DNA of 64,000 bases from Bacteroidaceae bacterium (GTDB lineage Bacteria; Bacteroidota; Bacteroidia; Bacteroidales; Bacteroidaceae), in assembly GCA_017483765.1 (NCBI GenBank), contig JAFUVE010000047.1, positions 25,201 to 89,200 on the forward strand, given 5' to 3'. The notes below the pieces were generated by a model. The model searched no databases, was not told where the DNA came from, and worked only from the letters and a program-made list of their open reading frames with translations. The position numbers and the translations under genes are program-made. Below are positions 46,828 to 56,982 of the stretch, piece after piece. Every line of letters starts with the position of its first letter. Positions within the stretch are counted from its first letter, which is position 1.

Positions 46828-48891
46828 ATGAATAAGTTCCTTTTCAGAATTTCACTGTTTTTTGCTGTGTTCTCTACGGCAATGAGTGCCAACGCGCAAA
46901 ACCCTTATCTCCCGCTTTGGGAACATATCCCTGACGGAGAGCCTCGTGTGTTTGAGGATCCCGACAAGCCTGGAAGTTACCGGGCATATATCATCGGGTC
47001 TCATGACGTTCACTACACTTCTTACTGTGGTAACGATATCCGTATGTGGTCGGCACCCGTGGAGGACCTCACCAACTGGAGGGACGAGGGACCGATTTTC
47101 TCCTACTTTGTCAATGGAAAATGGGATACGATGTATGCGCCTGATTTGGTCGAAGTCAAGGACAAGCAGACTGGTAGGAAAACATACTGGCTATATCCGC
47201 ATTCCCGTGGATGGCGTCGTGTGGCTACAGTCTGCAAGGGCGACCGACCGGACGGACCGTTCACTCCTGTCAACATCAATGAGGACGGCACGCAGTGTGT
47301 CGAAGGTTCCATTATCGACTTCGACCCCTCTGTTTTTGTTGAGAATATCACTGACAAGAAGGACCCGGACTTCGACAAGGGATTCCGTGCATACGTTTTC
47401 TATGGATTCCGCCATTCCACTGCCTTCGAGCTCGACCAGGATAATATGTATGCTGTAAGGCCGGGAACCAAAATCCATGATTATTTCATTCCCGCAAGCG
47501 AACGCTACGGAGAGGTGAGAGACCCCAAAGGTACAGAATATCCGGCTCTTTACAAAGGACAGAACCCTGGCGACTTCAACTTCTTCGAGGCATCGAGTAT
47601 CCGACAGGTGGGCAACAAGTATGTGATGGTTTTCTCTGGCTACTCCGGACCGGATTACGGACTCGGATCAACGAACTCTGCACTTCGTTACGCTTACGGT
47701 GACTCGCCGCTCGGACCTTGGCGCTCGGGAGGTGTGCTCGTCGATTCTCGTGGAGTCGTGCCGAATGAGGACGGAACCCATCTCACAACAACTAATTTCG
47801 GACACAACACGCACGGTTCTTTGCAGGAAATCAACGGTCAATGGTATGTATTCTATCACCGCCCGCCACGTGGATTCGGCAACGCACGTCAGGCCATGGT
47901 CGCTCCCGTGAAAATCGAATGGGACAAAAAGGCGGTGGCTGATGGAGGCAAGGTGAGAATCGTGGGATTCGACCCCTATGCCAAGAACAACGAATGGACA
48001 GCAAAAGCATCTGACGGAACTGAATACACTGGTGCTGAGGTCACGTCTGAAGGATTCCAGATCTTTGGTCTGCCGCCTTATCAGTATTATTCTGCCGGTA
48101 TTGCCGCTTATGTCAACGGAAACAACTGGATGCAGGATAACTACGACGTGTGGAACAACCATATGGACCTGGCTGGTATCACCAACAGGGGAATCATCGG
48201 ATTCAAATACTTTGGCTTCGGTGGTCTCGACAAGGCACAGAACGGACTGAAACCATTCGAACCGACAAAGAATGGTGATGGAACCACAATAAACATCAAT
48301 CTCACGCCTTCGGGAAAGTGGGCATTCAAGATTCATGTGCTTGTCGACGGACCTTATGCCAACACCGTATGGAACGGAAAAGAAATCGCTGTCATCAATG
48401 TGCCCGAGAACGCCGAAAAGAAAGCACAGACTTTCCAGGCTAAGGTGCCTGCTGTGGAAGGACTCAAAGGAAAACATGCCATCTATCTCGTGGTCGAAGG
48501 ACCTGAGGTTGAGCAACCACAGAACAACAACGGACAATGGGGAGGCAGACCGAGAAACCAGCAGCCGCAGCGCCCGCAAGGACTTTTCGACCTCCATGGC
48601 ATCGGATTCTCTAAAGGCGAAATGCTGAATCCGCCGGTTGTGCCAACCCTGAAAATCCTTGTTGACGGGAAAGAGCTCTTTATACCGGAAAACCCGATGT
48701 TTGTGACTTCCGAGAACGGATATATGGATGCTACCAACTATCAGCTGTACGCTCCAATGAACGACAACTCTAATATTAATGTCATACCGTCTTCTGCTGA
48801 TGTGAAGTATGATATCAGCAAGATTTCAAGCCGAAGGGCGGTTGTGAAAGCTACATACCAGGGTTATACGAAGACTTTCCTCATCAATTAG
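46828..48891 (+). CDS. GH43-like glycosidase with C-terminal carbohydrate-binding region
   Basis: A 687-residue secreted protein. I start it at ATG 46828 (MNKFLFRISLFFAVFSTAMSA signal); a TTG four codons upstream is a poorer start. The five-bladed propeller covers about residues 25-380. Likely GH43 catalytic residues are D44 in VFEDPDKPG, D106 in MYAPDLVEV and E254 in FFEASSIRQ. After it come a beta-sandwich with YYSAGIAAYVNGNNW (about 410-560), a Gln/Asn/Pro-rich stretch (QPQNNNGQWGG, RNQQPQRPQG; about 560-590) and a short final domain. Family membership is firm; the substrate (arabinose or xylose side groups) is inferred from the locus. The second GH43 gene follows after 15 bases. Confidence 0.85.
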   Translation: MNKFLFRISLFFAVFSTAMSANAQNPYLPLWEHIPDGEPRVFEDPDKPGSYRAYIIGSHDVHYTSYCGNDIRMWSAPVEDLTNWRDEGPIFSYFVNGKWDTMYAPDLVEVKDKQTGRKTYWLYPHSRGWRRVATVCKGDRPDGPFTPVNINEDGTQCVEGSIIDFDPSVFVENITDKKDPDFDKGFRAYVFYGFRHSTAFELDQDNMYAVRPGTKIHDYFIPASERYGEVRDPKGTEYPALYKGQNPGDFNFFEASSIRQVGNKYVMVFSGYSGPDYGLGSTNSALRYAYGDSPLGPWRSGGVLVDSRGVVPNEDGTHLTTTNFGHNTHGSLQEINGQWYVFYHRPPRGFGNARQAMVAPVKIEWDKKAVADGGKVRIVGFDPYAKNNEWTAKASDGTEYTGAEVTSEGFQIFGLPPYQYYSAGIAAYVNGNNWMQDNYDVWNNHMDLAGITNRGIIGFKYFGFGGLDKAQNGLKPFEPTKNGDGTTININLTPSGKWAFKIHVLVDGPYANTVWNGKEIAVINVPENAEKKAQTFQAKVPAVEGLKGKHAIYLVVEGPEVEQPQNNNGQWGGRPRNQQPQRPQGLFDLHGIGFSKGEMLNPPVVPTLKILVDGKELFIPENPMFVTSENGYMDATNYQLYAPMNDNSNINVIPSSADVKYDISKISSRRAVVKATYQGYTKTFLIN

Positions 48892-48906
48892 TTCAATTTC
48901 AGAATA

Positions 48907-50466
48907 ATGAAAAAAATCATTTTCTCTTTTTGCCTTTTGATGACTGCCATAGCATCATCTGCGCAGATTCAAGTGAAGAATCCCTTTATCTGGGCTGATT
49001 GCCCGGATCCGGATATCATCCGTGTTGGCGAATATTATTACCTGGTCACCACGACTATGCACCTTTTCCCAGGCGGACCTATTATGCGAAGCAAGGACCT
49101 GGCGCATTGGGAGACCGTGTCTTATCTTTTCGATGAAATCAAGGACACGCCTCGATATGACCTTAAGGAGGGTACTGTCTATGGAAGGGGACAGTGGGCC
49201 ACGTCCCTTCGCTACAACAACGGAACGTTCTGGGCTTTGTTTGTAGCTAACGACGATCCTCACAAGTCCATGGTCTTCAAGACGGACGACCCTGCGAATG
49301 GATGGAAATTGCATAGCAGACTTCCGGCTTTCCACGACGCTTCCCTTTTCTTCGACGACGACGGAAGGGTATATGTCTTCTCGGGTAGCGGAAACATTCG
49401 ACTCGTAGAGCTGGAGCCCGATCTCTCAGATGTGAAGAAGGGTGGGGTGAATAAGACACTTGAACTCAAAGGGAAACCGGACGGACTTCATGAAGGAAGC
49501 CGTGTCATCAAGCACGATGGAATGTATTACTTGCTCTGCATCTCATGGCCAAGGACAGGACGTCAGGAAATTGCATACAGAAGCAAGAACATCGAAGGTC
49601 CGTACGACTCGAAGGTTATTTTGAAGAGCAAGTTCGGCGGATTCAACTATGCTGGACAGGGTACTATTGTCGACGGAAAACATGGGGAATGGTACGGCGT
49701 CATCTTCCAGGACAGGGGCGGATGCGGACGTATTCTTACTATCGAGCCTTGCTCCTGGATTGACGGATGGCCTATGCTTGGCACGAACGGAGACGGTATT
49801 ATTCCGGAAACCGTCTCACTCGACGGGGATTGTGAGTGCCATAAGCAGCCGCAACTTGCCGTGATTGAGAAGGACTATCAGGTCAACCATAACTATATCA
49901 AGCAGGACATCACTACGGAGACAGGATCTATATCTAAACCGGGAAACTCAATAACGCTTACGACATCAACGCTTGCCAACAACATCTACGACGCACGCAA
50001 CACCTTCACATGGAGAACCTGGGGACCTACGTGCGCTGACACGGTCTCTATCGATGCTTCTGCTTTGAAGGACGGCGACTGCACCGGACTGGCGGCTTTC
50101 AACGGCGACTCGGGTGTGATGACCATCAAGAAGGAAGGTAAAAAGACATTCCTCATTTTCTCGGAGGAAAGTGTCAGCCTCTCAAACGACACAAAAACCA
50201 TCACAAATGTTGAGTCCAAGGAAGTCCAAAGGGTGGAGATCCCAAAGGCAAAACTCAAGCAGATTTCTCTCGTTATGACCGGGGATTTCAACCCTGGACG
50301 CGATATCGCCAATTTCTTCTACTCTTTTGGTGATGGCCAGTTTCAGCAGATAGGGGGCGACTACAAGATGATATTTGATTACCGGCGCCTTTTCATGGGA
50401 ACCAGATACGCTCTTTTCTATTATGCAACCAAAAACATTGGGGGGAAAGTCTGCGTGAAACTATAA
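48907..50466 (+). CDS. GH43 (subfamily 12-like) beta-xylosidase / alpha-L-arabinofuranosidase
   Basis: A 519-residue secreted enzyme, signal peptide ending AIASSA/Q (residue 19). The propeller contains base D34 in DCPDPDIIRV, modulator D144 in FHDASLFFDDDG and acid E196 in LHEGSRVIK. WIDGWPMLGTNGDG closes it, and a concanavalin-like C-terminal domain (about 320-519) follows, as in GH43_12 enzymes. It resembles the GH43 half of the protein at 10798, including TTTMHLFPGG against TTMHHFPGA. The intergenic gap to the preceding GH43 is only 15 bases, so they form an operon ending at the terminator after this gene. Confidence 0.92.
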   Translation: MKKIIFSFCLLMTAIASSAQIQVKNPFIWADCPDPDIIRVGEYYYLVTTTMHLFPGGPIMRSKDLAHWETVSYLFDEIKDTPRYDLKEGTVYGRGQWATSLRYNNGTFWALFVANDDPHKSMVFKTDDPANGWKLHSRLPAFHDASLFFDDDGRVYVFSGSGNIRLVELEPDLSDVKKGGVNKTLELKGKPDGLHEGSRVIKHDGMYYLLCISWPRTGRQEIAYRSKNIEGPYDSKVILKSKFGGFNYAGQGTIVDGKHGEWYGVIFQDRGGCGRILTIEPCSWIDGWPMLGTNGDGIIPETVSLDGDCECHKQPQLAVIEKDYQVNHNYIKQDITTETGSISKPGNSITLTTSTLANNIYDARNTFTWRTWGPTCADTVSIDASALKDGDCTGLAAFNGDSGVMTIKKEGKKTFLIFSEESVSLSNDTKTITNVESKEVQRVEIPKAKLKQISLVMTGDFNPGRDIANFFYSFGDGQFQQIGGDYKMIFDYRRLFMGTRYALFYYATKNIGGKVCVKL

Positions 50467-50496
50467 TATTTGTGACAAATCATTTTGATTTTTGAT

Positions 50497-50545
50497 ATAA
50501 TCGGATTTTTTTCAGTTTTTTCTGAATCGAATCCGATTATTTTGG
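50497..50545 (+). terminator. Terminator-like hairpin after the GH43 pair
   Basis: ATAATCGGAT (50497-50506) and ATCCGATTAT (50531-50540) are exact inverted copies around a T-rich 24-base loop; TTTGG follows. Confidence 0.6.
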
Positions 50546-50546
50546 C

Positions 50547-50554
50547 TAAATTTG
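50547..50554 (+). promoter_or_regulatory. Candidate -7 element for the FAS1 lipoprotein gene
   Basis: TAAATTTG is 27 bases before the ATG. TCTG at 50521-50524, 22 bases upstream, is a weak -33 match. Confidence 0.5.
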
Positions 50555-50580
50555 CATGTCTTTAGTAAATTTAATTGACT

Positions 50581-52653
50581 ATGGCTAAATACACCAATTT
50601 ATTAATTCTGGCTGTTGCACTGTCTGGTGTCATGGCTCTAATTTCATGTGATGACGATCCCGACGAAGAATATCTTTATGTCTTGAAGACGGAGTATGCG
50701 TCGGATTTTATCAAAAACCGAGAGAAATTCAGTGAGTTTGCTGAAATCGTTCAAAGAGCCAATATGATGGACTTGCTTGGAACATACGGCTCTTACACGG
50801 TATTTGCTCCTACTAACGACGCTATCGACGAATACTTGCACGGCAGGGGGCTTACGGATGTCAGCCAGTTGTCCAAGGAAGACTGCGACACCATTACTTT
50901 TACGCATATCATTGAGCAGGAGTATTTCACTACCGATTATAACGACGGCACGTATCCTGTGATGAATATGCTTGACAGGCCGCTCACCATCACCTGCGAT
51001 TCCGACACGCTGTCTGTGCCGGGAGAGGTGAGACTGGCTGTCTACATCAACAAGACATCAAGGATGCTGCAAATGGATGACTCCGTGAAGAATGGGGTGG
51101 TGCATACCATGAACAAGGTGATTGGCACGAACAACTTCATGCTGCCCGACATCATCGGACAGGACAAGGAGGCGACCCTGTTCTACGACGCACTCATCAT
51201 AACTCACATGGCGGACTCTTTGCAGAAATATGTAGACGAAAGTTACACTGTGGGTAATGATTCTGTGGACTGGACCAACGACCGTCTTGTCGTGCATACT
51301 GGAAACGAGTACGACAATGTCGCTTATATGGAACACAGATATTATAAGTTCACTGCCTTTGTGCCCACAAATAAGGTGTTGAGCGAAAAATATGGTGTCA
51401 CGGACATCGAGGGATTGAAGAAGCTGGCAAAAGAGTGCTACGACCCAGTATATCCTGAGGATGCCGATATTTCTGACCCCACCGACAGGAGGAACTCACT
51501 CAACAGGTTCATCTCTTATCATCTCCTTCCTTTCCAGGGGACATACTACAGGCTTACTGCCGTCGACGGACCGAACAGTGTGCTGGCGTCTGCTCTCTTC
51601 TTCAGAAGAATTTGGGACATTTCATGCTGGTATGAGACGATGATGCCGTATTCCATCATGAAATTCTCATTCCCAAGCGGCTCGGATGCCGGATTGTATA
51701 TCAACAGGCGTGGAATTCAGTCCAGACCAGACCAAAGAGGATATAAAATCAGAGGAACGCTTGTCATTCCGGCCAGTGAGTCTAAGGTCGACCAGGCTTC
51801 GCTGAATGGCGTTTATCATTACATCGACGATATCCTTAGCTATGGAGTTCATCCTGGACTCAATGTCAAAACTCAGGATGATGTCATGAGCGAACGCATG
51901 AGGATTGACTGCTCGGCGCTGTCTCCTGATTTTATGACCAGTGGCGCAAGAGGACACAACACGAAAATCAATAACTCCACCAACCCGGGACTTTACGGGC
52001 AGCAGTCATTCAGCACGCAGGCGGCCACTAACCCGAACACTTGTCTCGGATTCAAGGCGGGATCTGCCAAGAACTTCTACTTCACTGATGCCACGCATGT
52101 GCATATAAGACCGCGATATCTTCCTTTCGCCTCTTATGAGGGGGACGAAATCGTTGTCAAGGGCAGATACGATCTTACAGTCAAACTGCCGCCTGTGCCG
52201 GAAGGTGACTGGGAAGTCAGGTTCCTCACCTGTATCGGACTGCCAAGCCGAGGAATCGTGCAGTTCTTTATCGACAACATACCGCAAGGCATTCCTTTCG
52301 ACATGCGACCCAGCGGAAACAGTGCAAACATTGGATATCGTTCGGATGAGGCACTGGGCGATGAAGACCAGATTCGGGCTTTCGACAAGCAGTTCAGGTA
52401 CAGGGGATGGATGAAAGGACCAAAATCTTCTGGATTCAGCACAAACAACACCAGCATCACCACAATTTTCCGTAATTATCCTGAAAACCTCAGAAAAATC
52501 ATAGGAATCTTCCATTCCGACGGAAAGTCTGACCATTATCTGCGTATGCAGCAGAAAATGGAGAGTGAGAACAACGAGTGTTCTTTCGACATGATTGAGC
52601 TTGTGCCCAGCACTGTCTACAACAACCCGGATATCGCGGAAGACCAACTTTAA
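50581..52653 (+). CDS. FAS1 (fasciclin)-domain outer-membrane lipoprotein
   Basis: A 691-residue lipoprotein. ATG 50581 gives MAKYTNLLILAVALSGVMALISC with lipidation at C23 followed by acidic residues (DDDPDEE), a typical Bacteroidota surface-export signal. A first FAS1 domain (about 40-175) shows MMDLLGTYGSYTVFAPTNDAIDEYL and ITFTHIIEQEYF. A second, more diverged one (about 195-430) shows FTAFVPTNKVLSEKYG and NRFISYHLLPFQG. The last 230 residues are a beta-rich domain of unknown type. FAS1 lipoproteins often accompany SusC/SusD-type glycan uptake systems, but no such pair is next to it. Binding of polysaccharide or of surface partners is plausible; no enzyme motif is seen. Confidence 0.85.
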   Translation: MAKYTNLLILAVALSGVMALISCDDDPDEEYLYVLKTEYASDFIKNREKFSEFAEIVQRANMMDLLGTYGSYTVFAPTNDAIDEYLHGRGLTDVSQLSKEDCDTITFTHIIEQEYFTTDYNDGTYPVMNMLDRPLTITCDSDTLSVPGEVRLAVYINKTSRMLQMDDSVKNGVVHTMNKVIGTNNFMLPDIIGQDKEATLFYDALIITHMADSLQKYVDESYTVGNDSVDWTNDRLVVHTGNEYDNVAYMEHRYYKFTAFVPTNKVLSEKYGVTDIEGLKKLAKECYDPVYPEDADISDPTDRRNSLNRFISYHLLPFQGTYYRLTAVDGPNSVLASALFFRRIWDISCWYETMMPYSIMKFSFPSGSDAGLYINRRGIQSRPDQRGYKIRGTLVIPASESKVDQASLNGVYHYIDDILSYGVHPGLNVKTQDDVMSERMRIDCSALSPDFMTSGARGHNTKINNSTNPGLYGQQSFSTQAATNPNTCLGFKAGSAKNFYFTDATHVHIRPRYLPFASYEGDEIVVKGRYDLTVKLPPVPEGDWEVRFLTCIGLPSRGIVQFFIDNIPQGIPFDMRPSGNSANIGYRSDEALGDEDQIRAFDKQFRYRGWMKGPKSSGFSTNNTSITTIFRNYPENLRKIIGIFHSDGKSDHYLRMQQKMESENNECSFDMIELVPSTVYNNPDIAEDQL

Positions 52654-52684
52654 CCGCCTTTTATCGTAAGAACCTACATACAGA

Positions 52685-52772
52685 ACAAGGAACCGACAAC
52701 AATCATACAGACAAAGGACCGACAACAACCATAAAGAAAAAGGACCGACAGCAATCACGTCGGTCCTTTTTT
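52685..52772. terminator. Bidirectional terminator embedded in a tandem triplication
   Basis: AAAAAGGACCGAC (52737-52749) pairs with GTCGGTCCTTTTT (52759-52771). A-run before and T-run after allow use from both strands, serving the FAS1 gene and the convergent regulator. The left arm is the third copy of a unit of about 26-30 bases (ACAAGGAACCGACAACAATC, ACAAAGGACCGACAACAACC, AAAAAGGACCGACAGCAATC). Confidence 0.85.
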
Positions 52773-52828
52773 CTGAATTTTTGTTTATTCGAGTTCACAC
52801 GTTTTCGGCTTATTTCATTGCTCTTTCC

Positions 52829-55800
52829 TTATTCCAGCAGTTTCTGTAAGGTCTCGTCATTCAGGTTGTCGGCATATGTTGCCACAAATTCTTTAGGGCT
52901 CATGCCAAAGAAGTCGTGGAATATGCTCGTGAAATAGCTGTGGGAGGAGAAGCCGACGCGGTAGGCCACTTCGGAGATGTTCACCTTGTTGTTCACAAGC
53001 AGATAGGCGGCCTGCTTCAATCTGATACTTCGGATATAGGCGATAGGAGATATACCGAAATGCTCTTTCAGCTTGCGGTTCAGGTGAACACGGCTCATTC
53101 CGATCTCCTTGCTCAGCTCGTTGACGTTGAAATTCGTGTCGTCGATATGGGCAAGCACCAGGTCGCGGACTTGATGGATGAACTGGTCCTCATAGGACGA
53201 AACCTCTATGCTGCCATAATTGTTGCCGATTTCGGTTCGGCGCATCTTGTTGCGGATATTTTCACGCACGCGGAGCACTTGCGAGATGGCGCTGAGCAAC
53301 AGCGACAGATTGAAGGGCTTCGGAAGGAAGTGGTCGGCCTGGAGATTCATCGTGCGGAGCTGGCTGTCCTCGGTCGACTCGCTGGTCAGGACGATCACGG
53401 CTATGTGGTCGGTCTCTGGATTGGCCTTGATCCGACGGCACAGGTCGTAGCCATCGCCGTCGGGCATCATCAAGTCGGTCACTACAATTGTCGGACGACT
53501 GGTCAGAATCTGCTGCCAGGCGGAGTTTCCGCTATGTGCTGTCTGAACCTTGTATTCCTTTCCTATCTCACTGGCGACATAGCTGCACAACTCCTTATCG
53601 TCATCCACGATTAATATGGTCACCTGGTCGTTTAACACACCTGGATCTGACGGCTTTTGGTTAGTTTGTGCGTCTTCGTCCTTTTCTGATTCCGCGTCGG
53701 ATGGGCTGACAGGCAACTCTGACGTCTCTTTCTGCTCAACTTCTTCTTCTTCGTACGAATCGAGGGCTGTAGGACTTTCTACTGGACTTTCAACGGGCGG
53801 AAGGATGGATGCCTCATTGTCTTTCTGTACACGGGGAGAGGTCTCTTCTGTACTCAAATGGACATTTCCCATCGGTATGCGAACGGTGAATTCTACTCCG
53901 TCTTCACCGATGTTGTGGGCTTCGATCACGCCGTGATGCAGACGAACCAACTCGTAAGCCAGGTTCAAGCCTATGCCGCTGCCTTCTTGTTGGGGCTGAC
54001 TGCTGCTCTGATAGAACCGTTCCCAGATGTGACGCAAATCCTCTGCATTTAAATGGCTACCGCTGTTGTACACGCGGATCTCCGCATATTCTATCACCCT
54101 GTAATCGTCTATCATCCGATGGCTTTCTGTGTCGGGGTTGTTCAGCTGACAGCTTGTACGCACGATGATTCGCCCATTGGAAGGGGTGTATTTGAACGCG
54201 TTCGACAAGAGGTTGAACAGCACCTTTTCAAAATGAACCGTGTCTATCCATACGGGTATCGATTCTTCCTTTGACTCATGCGTGAAGGTCAAGGCTTTGG
54301 CGGCTGCCACTCCTTTAAACGATTCCATCACCTCTCGCGTGTATGTGTTCAGCTCTGTCTCGCTGAAGTGAAGATGGAATTGTCCGTTCTCGATTTTCCT
54401 TACGTCAAGCATCTGGTTCACGATGCGAAGCAGACGGTTGCAGTTTCGTTGCATAATCGAGTAATTGCCCTGACGCTCCAAATTGCGGTCGCTGGTGGCA
54501 AGCTGACGAAGGGGGGACATGATCATGGTCAGAGGAGAACGCAATTCGTGGGCGATGCTTGTGAACAGACGAAGCTTGTCTTCTTTCACGCGCTCCTTCG
54601 CTTCTGCCTCTCGTAGCATCTTGCGGGCATGACGGCGTTCTTGGATGTTCTGATAGATGATGTAGCCTATATACCATAGTATGCCGGCATAAAGTAAATA
54701 GGCCCACCAAGTGGCATACCAGGGATAGGGTACGTGTATTTCCAGTGTCTGCTCCGTAAACTTGTCCGGGGTGTCACGGAAATAGGCTTGAACATGGAAG
54801 GTATAGCTGCCGGAGGGAAGACTTGCATAGTAGGCTTCTGGAGTTGAAGAGTCTGTGACATGCCAGTTTTTCTCGTAACCCTCGAGCTTGTAGCGATAGC
54901 ACACCCTGTCTTTCATCGATAGTTCGGGCACACTGAATGATATATGATAGGAATTGCTTCCATCCAGTTGCTTGCCCAGCCATATCGGGGAGAAATACAC
55001 CTGCTTGATGTTTGTGCCCAGACTCATGAGCTGGCTGGGGTGAAAACTCAAGTATCCATTGTCGCCACCGAAGCATATGCTGCCGTCTGAACGAAGAATG
55101 CTGGCATTACGATGGAATTCACCGATATAATAGCCACTGAAACTTTCGTATTCTGTTGTCCGCCCGCTTTCTTTATCAACGCAGATGATTTTGTTGCTGG
55201 CTGATATCCAGATATATTTTTTGTCTACAACGATGTTCTTTATCGGTATATTTGACTGAACTTCTGAAAGATAGTCTGGTGTTACCACCTTCTTCTCTTT
55301 CCTGTCGTAGCAAATCAGACCGTCATCAGTTCCCAAAAGCAGGTGGGTGCCGTTCTCGCCGAAACCGTGTATCAGGTTGATGTCTTTGTCGTTGAGACGT
55401 ATTTGGACATATTGGTCGCTTATCGGGTGGTATTGAAACAGGTTGATGGGGTCGCCTATCCATAGGTCACCATCTTTGTCAAGGTATAACTTGTTGATCC
55501 AACGGTACACGTCGCTGCCGTTTATCTTTTTCACATTGTTGCTCGACAAGTCTATACAGAGTACGCCCTCGCCGTTTGTGCCTGCGTAGAGTTTGTGGCT
55601 TGCGCTGTCATAAGCCATGTCCATGATATTGCTGTTGGTGTATCCGGACAGGAACTCGGGGACAAAAAAGTGATTGCCGTCTTTGCTGCAGCAGATGCCA
55701 CCACGCCATGAACCACACCATATCGTGCCTTCTTTGTCGCATACCACCGACTGGATCAGAAGTGACTGAAGGCCATCTTTCCGGTTCTCGCCGTTCACAA

Positions 55801-56947
55801 ACAGGCCTGAGCCGTCTGTGCCGACCCACAGATTGCCGGAACGGTCTGTACAGAAGGATGTTACGCAAGAACTGTTCTTTCCGTTGGAATTCAGCGACAA
55901 TGCGGTGTACTTGAAATAACCATTTGGCTTGGTGATCACCATGACGCCTCTCTGATAAATGCCTATAATCAGATTTTCGTCTTTGTCTACGGCTAATGAG
56001 TGAATTTTGGCCTTCTGAAGGTCTATGTCTTCTATTTGGTTGTTCAGAGAATGGATGCTTTCGTCCGAACAGTCTATCTGATAGATGCCGGCATTGTCTG
56101 TGCCTAAAAACAAATCGCCTGAAGGGGTTTGTACCAGGCAGTTGCCATATAGGCTGTGGTCGTTGTTTTTCAACTCTCGTATCGTGTTGCTCTTTCCGTC
56201 AAACACCAACACGCCGTTGTGAGACATCGACATGTAAATTTTATTGTTTTTATTGTCCTCACAAAAACTGGTCACATAGCTGTTCGACATAATCTTCCGC
56301 GCGGATTCACTCACTTCAAGCTGAAGTTTCTGATCGTTCGACAGGTTTATTACTGTTATTTCGTTTCGCAAATCGGAAACCCATAGGCGCTTCTTCTTGT
56401 CTATCAGTATATTCCATATGTATGACTCGCCTACAAGGCCGTTCAGCTTCATCGACAGTACACTGTCCACCTGATGGGTGGCGTTTTCTATGACAAACAA
56501 GCCGAATCCTTCACTGGAGAACAAAGTTTTCTTTCCGCCCGGGTAGGGCACGCTGTGATTCAGCGAACCTTTGTTCACCAAGTCTTCTTCTGTTTCTGAT
56601 AATTGCACTTTCTCGTAGCTGTTGTCTTCGAGGTCATACACAAACAGTCCGATATTGCTTTGTATCCAATAGTGGGTCTTGTCTATCTGGCGGACACTGC
56701 TCACCTTATTAAATAATCGTTTACCGCTTTTCTTGTCAGTAAAACTGATGTCTTCAAAACGGTAGCCGTCGAACACTTCAAGGGAGTTTGTTGTGCATAC
56801 CCACACAAAATTTGCACTGTCAACGTATAAATTATCAATATACGAACTTTTCAGCCCTTGTTGCATGGTGTACAAATGTGGTGGCTGGCATTCCGCAATG
56901 TTACAAATGTGGAAAATTAATAGAAGAATAATTAGTTTTTTTGCCAT
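52829..56947 (-). CDS. Hybrid two-component system regulator (HTCS), XylR-like
   Basis: A one-protein two-component system of 1372 residues. I start at ATG 56947 (MAKKLIILLLIFHICNIAEC signal) rather than a TTG ten codons upstream, which overlaps a -7 element. The periplasmic part has repeated propeller blades with DxxGNLWVGTDGSGL-like units, then a Y_Y_Y domain (ELSMKDRVCYRYKLEGYEKNW). One membrane helix (WWAYLLYAGILWYIGYIIY) is followed by a histidine kinase with phospho-acceptor H800 in SIAHELRSPL, an ATPase domain with GSGIGLNLAYEL, a Glu/Pro/Ser-rich linker, a receiver with D1158 in VVTDLMMPDGDG, and an AraC-type DNA-binding domain at the C-terminus (EVAYRVGFSSHSYFTSIF). HTCS proteins bind a sugar or oligosaccharide outside and switch on the local enzyme genes; in xylanolytic Prevotella this is the XylR role. 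It converges on the FAS1 gene. Confidence 0.95.
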   Translation of the reverse strand: MAKKLIILLLIFHICNIAECQPPHLYTMQQGLKSSYIDNLYVDSANFVWVCTTNSLEVFDGYRFEDISFTDKKSGKRLFNKVSSVRQIDKTHYWIQSNIGLFVYDLEDNSYEKVQLSETEEDLVNKGSLNHSVPYPGGKKTLFSSEGFGLFVIENATHQVDSVLSMKLNGLVGESYIWNILIDKKKRLWVSDLRNEITVINLSNDQKLQLEVSESARKIMSNSYVTSFCEDNKNNKIYMSMSHNGVLVFDGKSNTIRELKNNDHSLYGNCLVQTPSGDLFLGTDNAGIYQIDCSDESIHSLNNQIEDIDLQKAKIHSLAVDKDENLIIGIYQRGVMVITKPNGYFKYTALSLNSNGKNSSCVTSFCTDRSGNLWVGTDGSGLFVNGENRKDGLQSLLIQSVVCDKEGTIWCGSWRGGICCSKDGNHFFVPEFLSGYTNSNIMDMAYDSASHKLYAGTNGEGVLCIDLSSNNVKKINGSDVYRWINKLYLDKDGDLWIGDPINLFQYHPISDQYVQIRLNDKDINLIHGFGENGTHLLLGTDDGLICYDRKEKKVVTPDYLSEVQSNIPIKNIVVDKKYIWISASNKIICVDKESGRTTEYESFSGYYIGEFHRNASILRSDGSICFGGDNGYLSFHPSQLMSLGTNIKQVYFSPIWLGKQLDGSNSYHISFSVPELSMKDRVCYRYKLEGYEKNWHVTDSSTPEAYYASLPSGSYTFHVQAYFRDTPDKFTEQTLEIHVPYPWYATWWAYLLYAGILWYIGYIIYQNIQERRHARKMLREAEAKERVKEDKLRLFTSIAHELRSPLTMIMSPLRQLATSDRNLERQGNYSIMQRNCNRLLRIVNQMLDVRKIENGQFHLHFSETELNTYTREVMESFKGVAAAKALTFTHESKEESIPVWIDTVHFEKVLFNLLSNAFKYTPSNGRIIVRTSCQLNNPDTESHRMIDDYRVIEYAEIRVYNSGSHLNAEDLRHIWERFYQSSSQPQQEGSGIGLNLAYELVRLHHGVIEAHNIGEDGVEFTVRIPMGNVHLSTEETSPRVQKDNEASILPPVESPVESPTALDSYEEEEVEQKETSELPVSPSDAESEKDEDAQTNQKPSDPGVLNDQVTILIVDDDKELCSYVASEIGKEYKVQTAHSGNSAWQQILTSRPTIVVTDLMMPDGDGYDLCRRIKANPETDHIAVIVLTSESTEDSQLRTMNLQADHFLPKPFNLSLLLSAISQVLRVRENIRNKMRRTEIGNNYGSIEVSSYEDQFIHQVRDLVLAHIDDTNFNVNELSKEIGMSRVHLNRKLKEHFGISPIAYIRSIRLKQAAYLLVNNKVNISEVAYRVGFSSHSYFTSIFHDFFGMSPKEFVATYADNLNDETLQKLLE

Positions 56948-56974
56948 TTTTCGGTAGTTTGGTTTATTTTTATG

Positions 56975-56982
56975 CAAATTTA
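56975..56982 (-). promoter_or_regulatory. Candidate -7 element for the HTCS gene
   Basis: Read on the minus strand this is TAAATTTG, 27 bases before the chosen ATG. That would place the transcript start between it and the ATG, and it supports the ATG over the upstream TTG. Confidence 0.55.
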
